A stretch of DNA of 64,000 bases, taken from the NCBI GenBank assembly GCA_910579865.1, contig CAJTXA010000002.1, positions 1 to 64,000 of the forward strand, given 5' to 3'. The notes below the pieces were generated by a model that saw nothing but the letters and a program-made list of their open reading frames with translations, searched no databases and had not been told where the DNA came from. A program made the translations under genes and the position numbers. Below, one piece after another: positions 50,934 through 59,645 of the stretch (positions are counted from its first letter, which is position 1; every line of letters starts with the position of its first letter). This stretch comes from an uncultured Lachnospiraceae bacterium (GTDB lineage: Bacteria > Bacillota > Clostridia > Lachnospirales > Lachnospiraceae).

Positions 50934-53050
50934 ACATAGTTTTGAAAGTTTTCCTGTCCATGTCCTTTTCTGGCAGTTTGCTTATTCTGGTTCTGCTTTT
51001 AGGAGAACGATTCTTAAAAGATAAAATTAGTCAGCAGTGGCAGTATTACATTTGGCTTATTGTTATTTTACGATTGCTGTTCCCATTTGGGCCAGAAACA
51101 AGTTTACTAGGAAAGATTTATCAGACTGTCGATCAGGCAATTACCCAAACATCTTTACCACAGAAACATTCCACTTCAAATATTCCAGAAGATGTTCTTG
51201 TTCCTACTGTTGTTTTAGAACAAAATAATGAAAACAAAAATAGCCTAACAGAAGATTTAACAACAGTTCATCCACTTCAGGATATTAAAATATTATTGAC
51301 GAATCATATTTGGTTGATTTGGTTTGTAGTTATGTTAGGTTTATTAATACGAAAAATAACAATTTATCAAGGTTTTATACGATATATCAGAGCTGGATTG
51401 ATCCCAGTTTCTGATATTGAGATTTTGGATCGACTCTCCATTATTGCAAAGCAGACAAGTATTAGAAATCCGATAGAACTATGTGTCAATCCGTTGGTTT
51501 CTTCGCCACTGTTGATTGGCTTTTTCCATCCTTGTATTGTACTGCCAAGTACAGATATTCCAAAAAAGGATTTTCAGTATATTATTCTGCATGAATTAAT
51601 ACATTACAAGCGTTGGGATATATTTTATAAATGGCTGGTACAGATTACGGTTTGCCTGCATTGGTTTAATCCTCTTGTATATCTTATGAGTCAAGAAATT
51701 ACTAAGATTTGCGAATTTTCCTGTGATGAAGCTGTTCTTACAAAGATAGGGGGCAGTAATGCACAGGACTATGGAAAAACGTTGCTTGATGCGATGGCGG
51801 CAGTTGGGAGGTATAAGGAAAATTTTGGAGTTATCACTTTAAACGAAAATAAACAGATATTGAAAGAAAGGCTAGGTGCAATTATGAATTTTAAAAAGAG
51901 ATCAACAAAGATACGGATTTTGACAGGTATATTGACGTTGTGCATAATGTCTGGGGCAGCTTTCGTTGGTGTTTATCCTGCTGCTGCCGCAGGCAATCAT
52001 ATAACGGATAAACCTCAAGAGACTGTAGACAAAACTACACAAGAGAAAACAAGTAGCAGTCGGTATGCTAGAATGACAGAGAAATATTATGAGGATGGAA
52101 GTTTACCATTGTTTCAAATGGCGTTCTGCAACATGAATGAAGAGGAGCAGAGCGAATGGCTAAACAGAATTTTTGCAGATCGAAATCTTGTATTTTTTGG
52201 AGCTGCTGTCAATTTATTGGATGAAGACTGTGTTCAAATCCAGCATTTGGCAGAAACTATTTATAAGGAGAATGATATTGTTTATTTTTCAAACTTGGCC
52301 ATGCATATGGGCGAAGACTCACTGAAGGTTTGGTTGTATAGAGCACTGGAAGATGGGAAGTGGAGCTTCCAATCTGTTTTATTTCATATGTTAGATCGGG
52401 ATGATGAATTTGATGAACTAGAGAAAAAGCAGGAAAAGGAATGGGAAGAAGCACAGATAGCGGAATATGGTGCAGTGGGTGTTACAATTAACGGAAAGGA
52501 CTATTATTATCAGGGACAGTTAGTCAATATATTTTTGGATATCCGATCTAATAAATCTTTTTATACGTTAAACATGAACCCAAATGGTACGATTAATATC
52601 AAGATTGTCCGTAATGAAAAGAATGAAATGATAGGAGTTGCCTATATGACTGAGGCAGAGGTAATAGAACTGTTTGGAGACGATAAAGAAGACTCGGATG
52701 ATGAAACTGATGTAGAAATCATCCCTGTCAATTTTAAAAACATAACAGCTGAAGAAACTATTTTTTTAGGGGAATATATCTTGGCTGATGGAGATAAAAT
52801 CCGATATGACATTTTTGCAGAAACAGGAAATGGAATAGAGGTTTTTTTTGCTAAGGATGAGCAAAAGGATATCTTTTATTGGTTTGTACATAACCTGCGG
52901 CAACCAGACAAGCCACTGAAAATTATCGCAGATTTTATCGTTGAGCCTCCAACAAAGCCTGGAATCTATAAGTTGTTCCTTCGGGCCACAGATGGTACAT
53001 TGGGAAATGTAAAGGGCAGTATTTCTATTGCGTCAGCAGATGAATCTTAA
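50930..53050 (+). CDS. BlaR1-type M56 metallopeptidase sensor with long C-terminal region (second pair)
   Basis: The 706-residue protein has N-terminal membrane helices (about 5-22, 33-50, 123-143), the M56 zinc motif HELIH in ILHELIHYKRWD (near 222) and CEFSCDEAVL, then a membrane helix near 325-345. The C-terminal 350 residues are external: an acidic helical part (about 380-520), then a beta-rich end of about 110 residues (ETIFLGEYILADGDKIRYDIF). That end resembles the C-terminal domain of the first M56 protein at 31977. The classic penicillin-binding domain is absent. Codon use seems a little richer in G/C than in neighbours, which could mean later acquisition; this is an impression only. 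Confidence 0.87.
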   Translation: MNIVLKVFLSMSFSGSLLILVLLLGERFLKDKISQQWQYYIWLIVILRLLFPFGPETSLLGKIYQTVDQAITQTSLPQKHSTSNIPEDVLVPTVVLEQNNENKNSLTEDLTTVHPLQDIKILLTNHIWLIWFVVMLGLLIRKITIYQGFIRYIRAGLIPVSDIEILDRLSIIAKQTSIRNPIELCVNPLVSSPLLIGFFHPCIVLPSTDIPKKDFQYIILHELIHYKRWDIFYKWLVQITVCLHWFNPLVYLMSQEITKICEFSCDEAVLTKIGGSNAQDYGKTLLDAMAAVGRYKENFGVITLNENKQILKERLGAIMNFKKRSTKIRILTGILTLCIMSGAAFVGVYPAAAAGNHITDKPQETVDKTTQEKTSSSRYARMTEKYYEDGSLPLFQMAFCNMNEEEQSEWLNRIFADRNLVFFGAAVNLLDEDCVQIQHLAETIYKENDIVYFSNLAMHMGEDSLKVWLYRALEDGKWSFQSVLFHMLDRDDEFDELEKKQEKEWEEAQIAEYGAVGVTINGKDYYYQGQLVNIFLDIRSNKSFYTLNMNPNGTINIKIVRNEKNEMIGVAYMTEAEVIELFGDDKEDSDDETDVEIIPVNFKNITAEETIFLGEYILADGDKIRYDIFAETGNGIEVFFAKDEQKDIFYWFVHNLRQPDKPLKIIADFIVEPPTKPGIYKLFLRATDGTLGNVKGSISIASADES

Positions 53051-53076
53051 CCACTTTAAAATAATATTTGTCATTT

Positions 53077-53120
53077 CTGCCAAAATAACGATGTAATAAA
53101 AAACGTTATTTTGGCAGTTT
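53077..53120. terminator. Terminator between the M56 gene and the reverse-strand zinc-ribbon gene
   Basis: CTGCCAAAATAACG pairs perfectly with CGTTATTTTGGCAG around a 13-base loop. An outer pair CACTTTAAAA (53052-53061) and TTTTAAAGTG (53118-53127) extends the symmetry. Confidence 0.8.
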
Positions 53121-53140
53121 TAAAGTGTAAGGACTATTCT

Positions 53141-54043
53141 TTACAATAAATCTAATTCCGTATTTTGAATCATAGTATACTTTGCTAAGTCTATTATAAT
53201 ATCTGTTTTGCCACAATGTGGACAAGTAAAGGTGCCATAATAGTATGATAATTTTTGGGCATCTTTGTCATTTCCCAAAAGATACAATAAATTACTTAGC
53301 CAAAGATAATCGTTATCATAGGATTTTTGATCCCATTGTCCAATAACAGAAGGGGCTGGCTGAATCTCTTTTGGTGGTTTATGTATAGATTTTTTGTCTG
53401 ATATATAATGGTCAAAACAATAATGGGTTTCAAAATTATTGTCAAAGCTGCTACAATGAGGACAAGTGATAGAGCATCCATTAAAATGGCTTATAAAAAA
53501 TATATAAGATGCTTCTCGGTTCCCTAAAATAGCAAACAAGCATTGGCAAAGGTGCTGCACTTCAAAATGGCTTAACTGCTTGAGCTTTTCAAGATGTTTG
53601 GAAAGAAACATTTTAGTTTCTTCTTGTATAATTTTTATACTGCATAGATGATTTTCAATAATTTCTTTTGGCAAGCTTTCATTTAATTCTTTGCTAAAAT
53701 GATTGTATGGAAAATCAGTAGAAAGACAATAACCAATTAAAATCAAAAATAAAAGCTGCCACTGGAAGTCCTGTTTTTGTTTCCATGTTTTATAAATTTC
53801 CACAAAATAGGGGGTTGCTAGATATAATTCATAAGTAAATTCTCCCATAGTAACAAAATTGCTAAGTACATCTTCATAAGCCATTCGATAATGGCTAGAA
53901 GGTTTATGATGTAGAAAGATTTCTTTTTCAGATTCTACTACCTCAACAGGATGAAGTAAGCTTTCAATTTGTTCTTTTGCTGTATTAAAGTTCAAAATCT
54001 CATCCCATTTATGAAAAGGAATCATTTTTGGGGTTGTAATCAT
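53141..54043 (-). CDS. Uncharacterised protein with two Cys/His zinc-ribbon-like sites
   Basis: The 300-residue protein is not recognised. The first 180 residues look helical. Near residue 192 there is CPHCSSFDNNFETHYCFDH, and near residue 278 CPHCGKTDIIIDL; both start with CPHC as in zinc ribbons, although the second lacks an obvious partner pair. The region between is polar. No signal peptide is present. AGAAGGTGAG precedes the start. The gene faces the M56 sensor gene and no partner is on its strand. It may be a nucleic-acid- or protein-binding protein, but this is a guess. Confidence 0.7.
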   Translation of the reverse strand: MITTPKMIPFHKWDEILNFNTAKEQIESLLHPVEVVESEKEIFLHHKPSSHYRMAYEDVLSNFVTMGEFTYELYLATPYFVEIYKTWKQKQDFQWQLLFLILIGYCLSTDFPYNHFSKELNESLPKEIIENHLCSIKIIQEETKMFLSKHLEKLKQLSHFEVQHLCQCLFAILGNREASYIFFISHFNGCSITCPHCSSFDNNFETHYCFDHYISDKKSIHKPPKEIQPAPSVIGQWDQKSYDNDYLWLSNLLYLLGNDKDAQKLSYYYGTFTCPHCGKTDIIIDLAKYTMIQNTELDLL

Positions 54044-54121
54044 AAGGGCTCACCTTCTTTATCTGATTTTTATATTTTAAATTAATTTAGAGTATCATTA
54101 TTATTGGCAAAAATAAAAGAA

Positions 54122-54158
54122 GGGAACTGTCGCATTAAATAATTAATGAGCAGTTCCT
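54122..54158 (-). terminator. Terminator of the tRNA-Glu gene (reverse strand)
   Basis: GGAACTG and CAGTTCC enclose an inner A/T-rich stem (ATTAA/TTAAT). On the reverse strand CTTCTTTTATTTTT follows. It lies about 24 bases after the tRNA end. Confidence 0.65.
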
Positions 54159-54181
54159 TATAATTTCAAGTAATAAAAAAA

Positions 54182-54253
54182 CAGCTCGTAGGGGAATCGA
54201 ACCCCTGTTTCCGCCGTGAGAGGGCGGCGTCTTAACCGCTTGACCAACGAGCC
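54182..54253 (-). tRNA. tRNA-Glu (anticodon CTC)
   Basis: On the reverse strand the acceptor GGCTCGT pairs with ACGAGCT, the anticodon stem CCGCC/GGCGG holds the loop CTCTCAC, and the T arm is CAGGG-GTTCGATT-CCCCT-like. The discriminator is G. The minor CTC anticodon reads GAG. Confidence 0.9.
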
Positions 54254-54326
54254 TTACAAAACATATTATACACAAATAAAAATATTTTGCAAGTACTTTT
54301 TTAAAAATTTCCAATTTTTTTGAATA

Positions 54327-55319
54327 TTAGTGTAAAATAGGGGTCTGAGTATAGGAAATAATTAAAAGTTCTACTCCTAATCTATCGTTAATTTTTCCAG
54401 TTTTTACAGCTTCTTCTGTTTCAATACAGTCTTGAACCGCTTGCCGAAGGGCGGTGCTTGAAAAGTGTTTTGCCTGATTCACATATTTTCCAATTAAAAA
54501 AGTTTGTAAATTGGTTTGTTTTGAAATAGTAGTAAAGTCACAATGGGCAGCAGATAATTCTTTTATTTGCATAAGAAGATGAAATTGTCTGGTTAATAAA
54601 AAAAGAATTCGCATAGGAGGTTCTTTTAACAATAATAAATCATAATAAAGCTCTAAAGCTTTTTTTTGTCGTTTTTCGCTAATGGCAGTTATCATATCAA
54701 AAATTTTTCCGGTTGTTTGTTCACAACAGATAGTTTCAATATCTTCTGATGTAATTACTTCTCTAGGATAAATATAACAGATTAATTTTTCTAACTCTTT
54801 TGTAATAAGTTCCATATCGCTTCCTGTTTTTTCTAAGAAAAGATGTAGATTGGCTTCTGTAATTTTTTTCCCTTCTTTTTTTAATAAAGAAAGAAGCCAG
54901 ACAATTAATTTTTTTTCTGGTTGTTTTGCTAATTCCGTAGGATAACCAAATTGTTTAACTGCTTTATATAATTTTCCTCGTCGATCAATTTCATTTTCCA
55001 CAAATAAGAAGACACAGGTTTCGGGAATATCTTTTATATAAGCAGCTAATTCATCACAACTATTTTTGAAAAAACCACTGTTCTCTATTAAAATGAAACG
55101 AAAATCTGCTAAGAAAGGCATGGTTTCTGCTAGGTCGATAATGCTTTTTGGATTGATTCCTTTTCCTTCAAAGTAATGATAGTTCATTGTGTCATTAGGA
55201 CGAACAAGAGCTTCTTTTAGTTGATTTTTATAACTGCGTTTTAGATAAGATTCTTCTCCATATAGGAGATAAACACGATGAAAAGAACCAGTTTTTATGT
55301 CATTTGCAATTGTTTGCAT
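54327..55319 (-). CDS. holA: DNA polymerase III delta subunit
   Basis: The 330-residue protein has the HolA start SFHRVYLLYGEESYLKRSYKNQL, the FEGKG segment, and ETMPFLADFRFILIENSGFF. A middle helical lid region and the C-terminal collar domain (FSSTALRQAVQDCIETEEAVKTG) follow. HolA opens the sliding clamp within the clamp loader. Length matches the family (about 330-350). AAGTAGG lies before the start. It is monocistronic here, upstream (on its strand) of tRNA-Glu. Confidence 0.92.
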   Translation of the reverse strand: MQTIANDIKTGSFHRVYLLYGEESYLKRSYKNQLKEALVRPNDTMNYHYFEGKGINPKSIIDLAETMPFLADFRFILIENSGFFKNSCDELAAYIKDIPETCVFLFVENEIDRRGKLYKAVKQFGYPTELAKQPEKKLIVWLLSLLKKEGKKITEANLHLFLEKTGSDMELITKELEKLICYIYPREVITSEDIETICCEQTTGKIFDMITAISEKRQKKALELYYDLLLLKEPPMRILFLLTRQFHLLMQIKELSAAHCDFTTISKQTNLQTFLIGKYVNQAKHFSSTALRQAVQDCIETEEAVKTGKINDRLGVELLIISYTQTPILH

Positions 55320-55681
55320 AAAAAATACCTACTTTCTAGTTTAAATTTAAATCGATTAGGTGATATAGAAAATTATAAAATAAAATCTATATAATGACAA
55401 CTGTGAATTTTCTATAAGATATAGTTATTCAAAAAAATCGTACAAAACTTTTTATAATAAGGCTTTGCCTAAACCATAAAAGAGTAAATTCCCCTGTTTA
55501 CTTGATTTTTTTTATAAATATGTGTTATATTGCAATTAAAAATATAAAATGGAGAATATTTTAATAGAATTTTATATGAATTTTTTTTATAAATCAGTTG
55601 GAATAAATTTAAAATTTTTAGTAAGAAGAAATGAAGTTTAATCGCTAAAGTAGAAATGGATTTAGAAGGAATGATGGAAAA
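55320..55681 (+). other. A/T-rich region between holA and the oxidoreductase gene
   Basis: No gene is seen. A short hairpin AGTAAA/TTTACT (55483-55502) is followed by a T run. It overlaps a promoter, TTGATT (55502-55507), 18 bases, TATATT (55526-55531) with TGT before the -10, directed toward the oxidoreductase gene. The leader from there is about 145 bases and has no recognised riboswitch. Confidence 0.45.
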
Positions 55682-56719
55682 ATGAAGTTAGGAATTATTG
55701 GAACAGGTATGATTGTACAGGAATTTTTACCTTTTTTGTTAAAGTTAAAGGGAATGGAAATTATAGGAATACAAGGAAATACTATGTCTAAAGCAAAGGA
55801 ACTATGTAAGAGAAATGGGATATCTTATGCATGTAGTAATTTTGAAGAATTATATGAAACCGGAATTGATACAGTTTATATAGCTGTTCCTAATTATTTA
55901 CATTATAACTATTGTAAAATGGCATTAGAAAAAGGAATACATGTGATTGTGGAAAAACCAATAACCAGTAACTTACAAGAGGCTCTTTCTTTAAAGTCCT
56001 TAGCAGCTAGAAAAGAGCGCTTTCTTTTTGAAGCAGTTACAACATTATATCTTGGAAATTATAAAAAAATAAAGGAGTGGCTTCCTCGTATTGGAAAAAT
56101 AAAAATAGTACAAAGTCAGTATAGTCAGTATTCCAGACGGTATGATGCTTTTTGTGATGGTCAAGTACTGCCGGTTTTTGATCCAGAAAAAGCAGGGGGA
56201 GCTATGATGGACTTAAACCTATACAATCTTCATTTTGTGATGGGGTTATTCGGAGAACCAGTTTTAACAAAATATTATGCAAATATAGAACGGAAAATAG
56301 ATACCAGTGGAATATTAATTATGCAGTATCCAGAGTTTCAAGCATTTTGTTTAGCAGCGAAAGACTGTAGAGGAAATGCAGGAGCTGTAATTCAAGGAAC
56401 AAATGGTTATATTAAGACAGAAAGTGCGCCAAACATAATTGGAAAAGTAACATTGGAATTAAACGATGGTACAATAGAAGAATTTGATGATAATATGGCA
56501 AAAACCAGACTGATACCAGAGTTTACTTCTTTTATTCGGGCAATTAATGAAAAGGACATTTTGTTTTGCCAATCAATGTTGGAAAAAAGTATTGCTGTAA
56601 GTCGGATACAGACAGAAGCACGTTTAAAGGCAAAAATTCGTTTTCCAGCAGATGAAACAGAGAAAAATGAATTTATTCAGATGGCGATCGATGTTGCACA
56701 TTATCATCATGAAAAGTAG
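55682..56719 (+). CDS. Gfo/Idh/MocA family oxidoreductase with a foreign C-terminal end
   Basis: The 345-residue protein has a Rossmann fold start LGIIGTGMIVQEFL, the EKPITSNLQEA motif with the catalytic Lys, and GGAMMDLNLYNLHFV of the substrate domain. Members oxidise sugars or related alcohols with NAD(P). The family domain appears to end near KAKIRFPADE (about residue 325). The last 17 residues, NEFIQMAIDVAHYHHEK, instead match an HD-GYP domain and continue in the same frame past the TAG stop at 56717. The 3' end has therefore been joined to a piece of an HD-GYP gene. Activity is probably kept. Confidence 0.85.
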   Translation: MKLGIIGTGMIVQEFLPFLLKLKGMEIIGIQGNTMSKAKELCKRNGISYACSNFEELYETGIDTVYIAVPNYLHYNYCKMALEKGIHVIVEKPITSNLQEALSLKSLAARKERFLFEAVTTLYLGNYKKIKEWLPRIGKIKIVQSQYSQYSRRYDAFCDGQVLPVFDPEKAGGAMMDLNLYNLHFVMGLFGEPVLTKYYANIERKIDTSGILIMQYPEFQAFCLAAKDCRGNAGAVIQGTNGYIKTESAPNIIGKVTLELNDGTIEEFDDNMAKTRLIPEFTSFIRAINEKDILFCQSMLEKSIAVSRIQTEARLKAKIRFPADETEKNEFIQMAIDVAHYHHEK

Positions 56720-56935
56720 GATGGGACAGGCTATCCAAGTGGACTTTCTAGAAAGCAAATTCTGTTAGCGGCACGAATTATGGGAGTAATTGAATGTTAC
56801 GATACATTGACAGGAAAACGTTGTTATAAGTCAGAAATTTCACCAGAGAAAAGCATAAAGATTATGGAACAAGAAATAGGAAAAAGTTTTGATTCAGATA
56901 TATTTGATGTATTTCAAAGGGTACAAAAAGAATGG
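56666..56935 (+). pseudogene. Remnant of an HD-GYP cyclic-di-GMP phosphodiesterase gene
   Basis: Read in the frame of the preceding oxidoreductase, the sequence gives AIDVAHYHHEK, a TAG stop at the place where HD-GYP proteins have Trp (HHEKWDGTGYP), then DGTGYPSGLSRKQILLAARIMG, DTLTGKRCYK and GKSFDSDIFDVF. This is the C-terminal half of an HD-GYP domain; the first half, with the HD pair, is missing. After about 56935 the frame runs into the hflX terminator and then antisense to hflX. A start at ATG 56780 exists but lacks a good ribosome site and the catalytic part. It is a decayed fragment. Confidence 0.8.
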
Positions 56936-56973
56936 ACAGATATAAAAAAGAAATCGATTTTTTATCTGTCCAT
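56932..56973 (-). terminator. Terminator of the TPR lipoprotein-hflX operon
   Basis: ATGGACAGATA pairs perfectly with TATCTGTCCAT around a 20-base loop. On the reverse strand TTCTTTTTG follows. It lies 9 bases after the hflX stop and inside the HD-GYP remnant. Confidence 0.75.
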
Positions 56974-56981
56974 AAATAAGA

Positions 56982-58235
56982 TTAGGAAAGTTCCAATTTT
57001 CCATAAAGTTCTACTGGAATATAGGCTTCAATTTGAATTCCATCTGCTAGATATTCTTCTTTTAAAAGTTGACCTAATTTACGAATGGGCTGAATTTTTC
57101 CAGCTTCGTTGTATGGAAAAAGATGATCAATATATACTTTTTGGTTTCGTAAGATTTCTTCTATAATTTCTGATAATTGCTCTAATCCAGATCCAGTTTT
57201 AGCGGAAATAGGAAGCGTTTTTTCTGCTTTAAAATCTCTTAAAATTTCTGGAGATTTTAGAAGATCTTGTTTGTTAAATACTGTAATAATTGGTTTATCT
57301 TCTACTTTTAGATGTGCTAAAGTTTCATAAACAGTGTGTATCTGGAGATCCATTTGAGGGTTAGAAGCATCCACTACATGTAGGATAAGATCCGCATATC
57401 TGGCCTCTTCTAAGGTGCTTCGAAATGCTTCAACTAGATGGTGAGGAAGTTTGCGAATAAACCCTACTGTATCAGTTAATAGAACAGTTTGTCCGCTTGG
57501 CAGAGTATAATTTCTAGTAGTAGGATCTAAGGTAGCAAAAAGCATGTCTTGTTCTAATACACCTGCGTTAGTAAGTGTGTTCAGTAAAGTGGATTTTCCA
57601 GCATTAGTATAGCCGACAATTGCTATAACTGGTATATGGGTTCGGCTGCGCTGTTGTCTGGTAATTTCTCTATGTGCTTTAATATTGGCTAATTCTTTAT
57701 TTAGTTGAGAGATACGTTCATGAATCAACCGCCGATCCATTTCTAGCTTTTTTTCTCCAGGGCCTCTTGTACCGATTCCACCGCCTAAACGAGAAAGGGA
57801 GTTTCGAAGTCCAACTAAACGAGTAGCACGATAGCGCAGTTGTGCTAATTCAACTTGTATTTTTCCCTCGCTGGTAGAGGCATGAGCAGCAAAGATATCA
57901 AGGATAATTAAAGTTCGATCCATAACTTTAAGTTGTAAGGCATCTTCAAGATTGGCAAGTTGAGCAGGGGAAAGTTCGTCATCACAGACAATTCCAGTTG
58001 CTTTCAGCTGTTCTGCCATCTCACGTAGTTCTTCTATTTTTCCTTTTCCAAGATAGGTACCTGGATGGATTGATTCTCTATTTTGGATTACAGTGGCAAG
58101 ACAGAGACCACCGGCAGTTTTTACTAATTCTTTTAATTCTTTTAAAGAGGCTTTGGTATCATCTTGTTCATTGATACAGATACCAACTAGAATAACACGA
58201 TCTTGTTCTTCTTTTATTTCATAGATATTTCCCAT
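56982..58235 (-). CDS. hflX: GTPase HflX
   Basis: The 417-residue protein has the HflX N-terminal domain (HPGTYLGKGKIEEL), the Gly-rich linker RLGGGIGTRGPGEKKLE, and the GTPase domain with G1 GYTNAGKS (about 208), G3 DTVGF and G4 NKQD. HflX binds the large ribosomal subunit and splits stalled ribosomes under stress. A helical C-terminal domain follows, ending near the expected length. AAAGGAG precedes the start. It follows the TPR lipoprotein gene by 22 bases on the same strand, so the two are probably co-transcribed. Confidence 0.94.
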   Translation of the reverse strand: MGNIYEIKEEQDRVILVGICINEQDDTKASLKELKELVKTAGGLCLATVIQNRESIHPGTYLGKGKIEELREMAEQLKATGIVCDDELSPAQLANLEDALQLKVMDRTLIILDIFAAHASTSEGKIQVELAQLRYRATRLVGLRNSLSRLGGGIGTRGPGEKKLEMDRRLIHERISQLNKELANIKAHREITRQQRSRTHIPVIAIVGYTNAGKSTLLNTLTNAGVLEQDMLFATLDPTTRNYTLPSGQTVLLTDTVGFIRKLPHHLVEAFRSTLEEARYADLILHVVDASNPQMDLQIHTVYETLAHLKVEDKPIITVFNKQDLLKSPEILRDFKAEKTLPISAKTGSGLEQLSEIIEEILRNQKVYIDHLFPYNEAGKIQPIRKLGQLLKEEYLADGIQIEAYIPVELYGKLELS

Positions 58236-58257
58236 AAATACTCCTTTTTCGATTTTT

Positions 58258-59403
58258 TTATCTGGTTTTTAAAAATTCATTTTCTCTTATAGCAGCAGGA
58301 TCATCTGGATAAGCAGCAACATAAGCAGCCATTTTTGCAGCTGCAGTAGAGAAATCTAATAAATATTCATAAGTAACAGCTTCGTTATAAAGCAGTGCTT
58401 TTCTAGAGTCTAAATCATTTAATCCAAGTCCAGTTTCAAAATAATTTAGTGCAGAGATATAGTCACCTTGATTGAACTTTATAATTCCCATTTGATTATA
58501 GACTTCACCACTTACTGTTCCAGTTTGTACATATTGTTCAAAGGTGATAAAGGCAGTATTGGTATCTCCTTGAGAGGCATAAATTTTTCCTAAATATAAT
58601 AAAGCTTCGTCATTTCCTTTATCCCTTGCAGTGGAAAAATTGGATAGAGCGTTTTCATAGTCACCTAAATAGTAATAAATTTTTCCTTTTGCAAAGGCAT
58701 TTTCCTGTTTTCCAGTGTCTAAAAGTAAGGCTTTTTCTAAATAAGAGGTCGCTTGTTCTTGATAGCCATATTGTGCAAGACAAGTGTAAACGTTAAGATA
58801 ACGTTCATAAGTGGCATCACTTGCACTTAGAGCAGCTTCAAAATCAGTAAAAGCAGCTTCTGGATTTTGATTCATTAGATAGGCGGTACCTCTTAAAAAG
58901 TGATGTTCTCCTGGTTTATAGTCAATATCAATTAGAATAGCATAGGTGTCAATTGCCTTTTGATATTGATTACTTTTTAATTCGGCAAGTGCTCGATAGT
59001 CAAGAATGTCAAATTCCATCTGCCCTACAAAACCTTCTGCAAAATCAAGTGCTTTTTCTAAAGCGGCAATTGCATTTTCATATTGATTTAGAGCAATATA
59101 GATAATGCCCTGACAGCGGTATGCTTCCTGATTGTTTGGATCAAGTGCTAGAGCAGAATCTATTTTGGACAGAGCATTTTGGTAATCTCCTAGTTCTATA
59201 TAGGCAAATGCATGGTGAATATAATATTCTGCTTTTGAATTATCTTTATAAATTGCCTCATCAAATGCTTGAGCAGCTTCTGTATAGTTGCCAAGCCGAT
59301 AATATTCTAATCCTGCTTTATCAGAACTAGCAGCAGAAGAGGAACAGCCTGTTAAACATAGAACACTAGCTAGGAATGGAAGAAGATATTTTATAGTTTT
59401 CAT
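58258..59403 (-). CDS. TPR-repeat lipoprotein
   Basis: The 381-residue protein has a lipoprotein signal peptide (MKTIKYLLPFLASVLCLTGC; lipobox LTGC with Cys20), a Ser/Ala-rich linker and about nine tetratricopeptide repeats of 34 residues (for example AEYYIHHAFAYIELGDYQNAL, EAYRCQGIIYIALNQYENAI). TPR lipoproteins act as outer-surface scaffolds for protein complexes. The partner is unknown. AGGAGA precedes the start and hflX follows in the same operon. Confidence 0.88.
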   Translation of the reverse strand: MKTIKYLLPFLASVLCLTGCSSSAASSDKAGLEYYRLGNYTEAAQAFDEAIYKDNSKAEYYIHHAFAYIELGDYQNALSKIDSALALDPNNQEAYRCQGIIYIALNQYENAIAALEKALDFAEGFVGQMEFDILDYRALAELKSNQYQKAIDTYAILIDIDYKPGEHHFLRGTAYLMNQNPEAAFTDFEAALSASDATYERYLNVYTCLAQYGYQEQATSYLEKALLLDTGKQENAFAKGKIYYYLGDYENALSNFSTARDKGNDEALLYLGKIYASQGDTNTAFITFEQYVQTGTVSGEVYNQMGIIKFNQGDYISALNYFETGLGLNDLDSRKALLYNEAVTYEYLLDFSTAAAKMAAYVAAYPDDPAAIRENEFLKTR

Positions 59404-59543
59404 TCTTGTTGTCTCCTAAATGAATTGATTTTATGTGTGAAAGAAATTTTTTTCGTATCGATATTATAACATACCTATTCGAACATAAAAAGAGTGATTG
59501 TAAAAAATTTTTTGCTTTCCTTTTTTGCAGAAGGGGATAAGGC

Positions 59544-59572
59544 TTGACATGGTTATATTCGTGTGTTATATT
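59544..59572 (+). promoter_or_regulatory. Sigma-A promoter of lysA
   Basis: TTGACA (59544-59549) and TATATT (59567-59572) are 17 bases apart. Downstream a hairpin, CGGCATG paired with CATGTCG (about 59599-59620), followed by ATTTTTTG, precedes the ribosome site and could be an attenuator. Confidence 0.75.
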
Positions 59573-59645
59573 CGGCATAAGAATTTGAAGACAATGCGGC
59601 ATGGAGTAGGCATGTCGTAAATTTTTTGTAAAGAGGGAAAATACT

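Noticed and set aside
56717..56719. TAG decoded as an amino acid (readthrough or pyrrolysine) to give a functional fusion
   Set aside because: The first half of the HD-GYP domain is missing, so the product would be inactive; no suppressor or pyrrolysine genes are in the window. A nonsense change in a decayed gene is simpler.
56780..57166. Independent 128-residue gene after the oxidoreductase
   Set aside because: Its first 50 residues are the broken end of an HD-GYP domain that continues from the preceding frame across a TAG; the rest is antisense to hflX. No ribosome site was seen.
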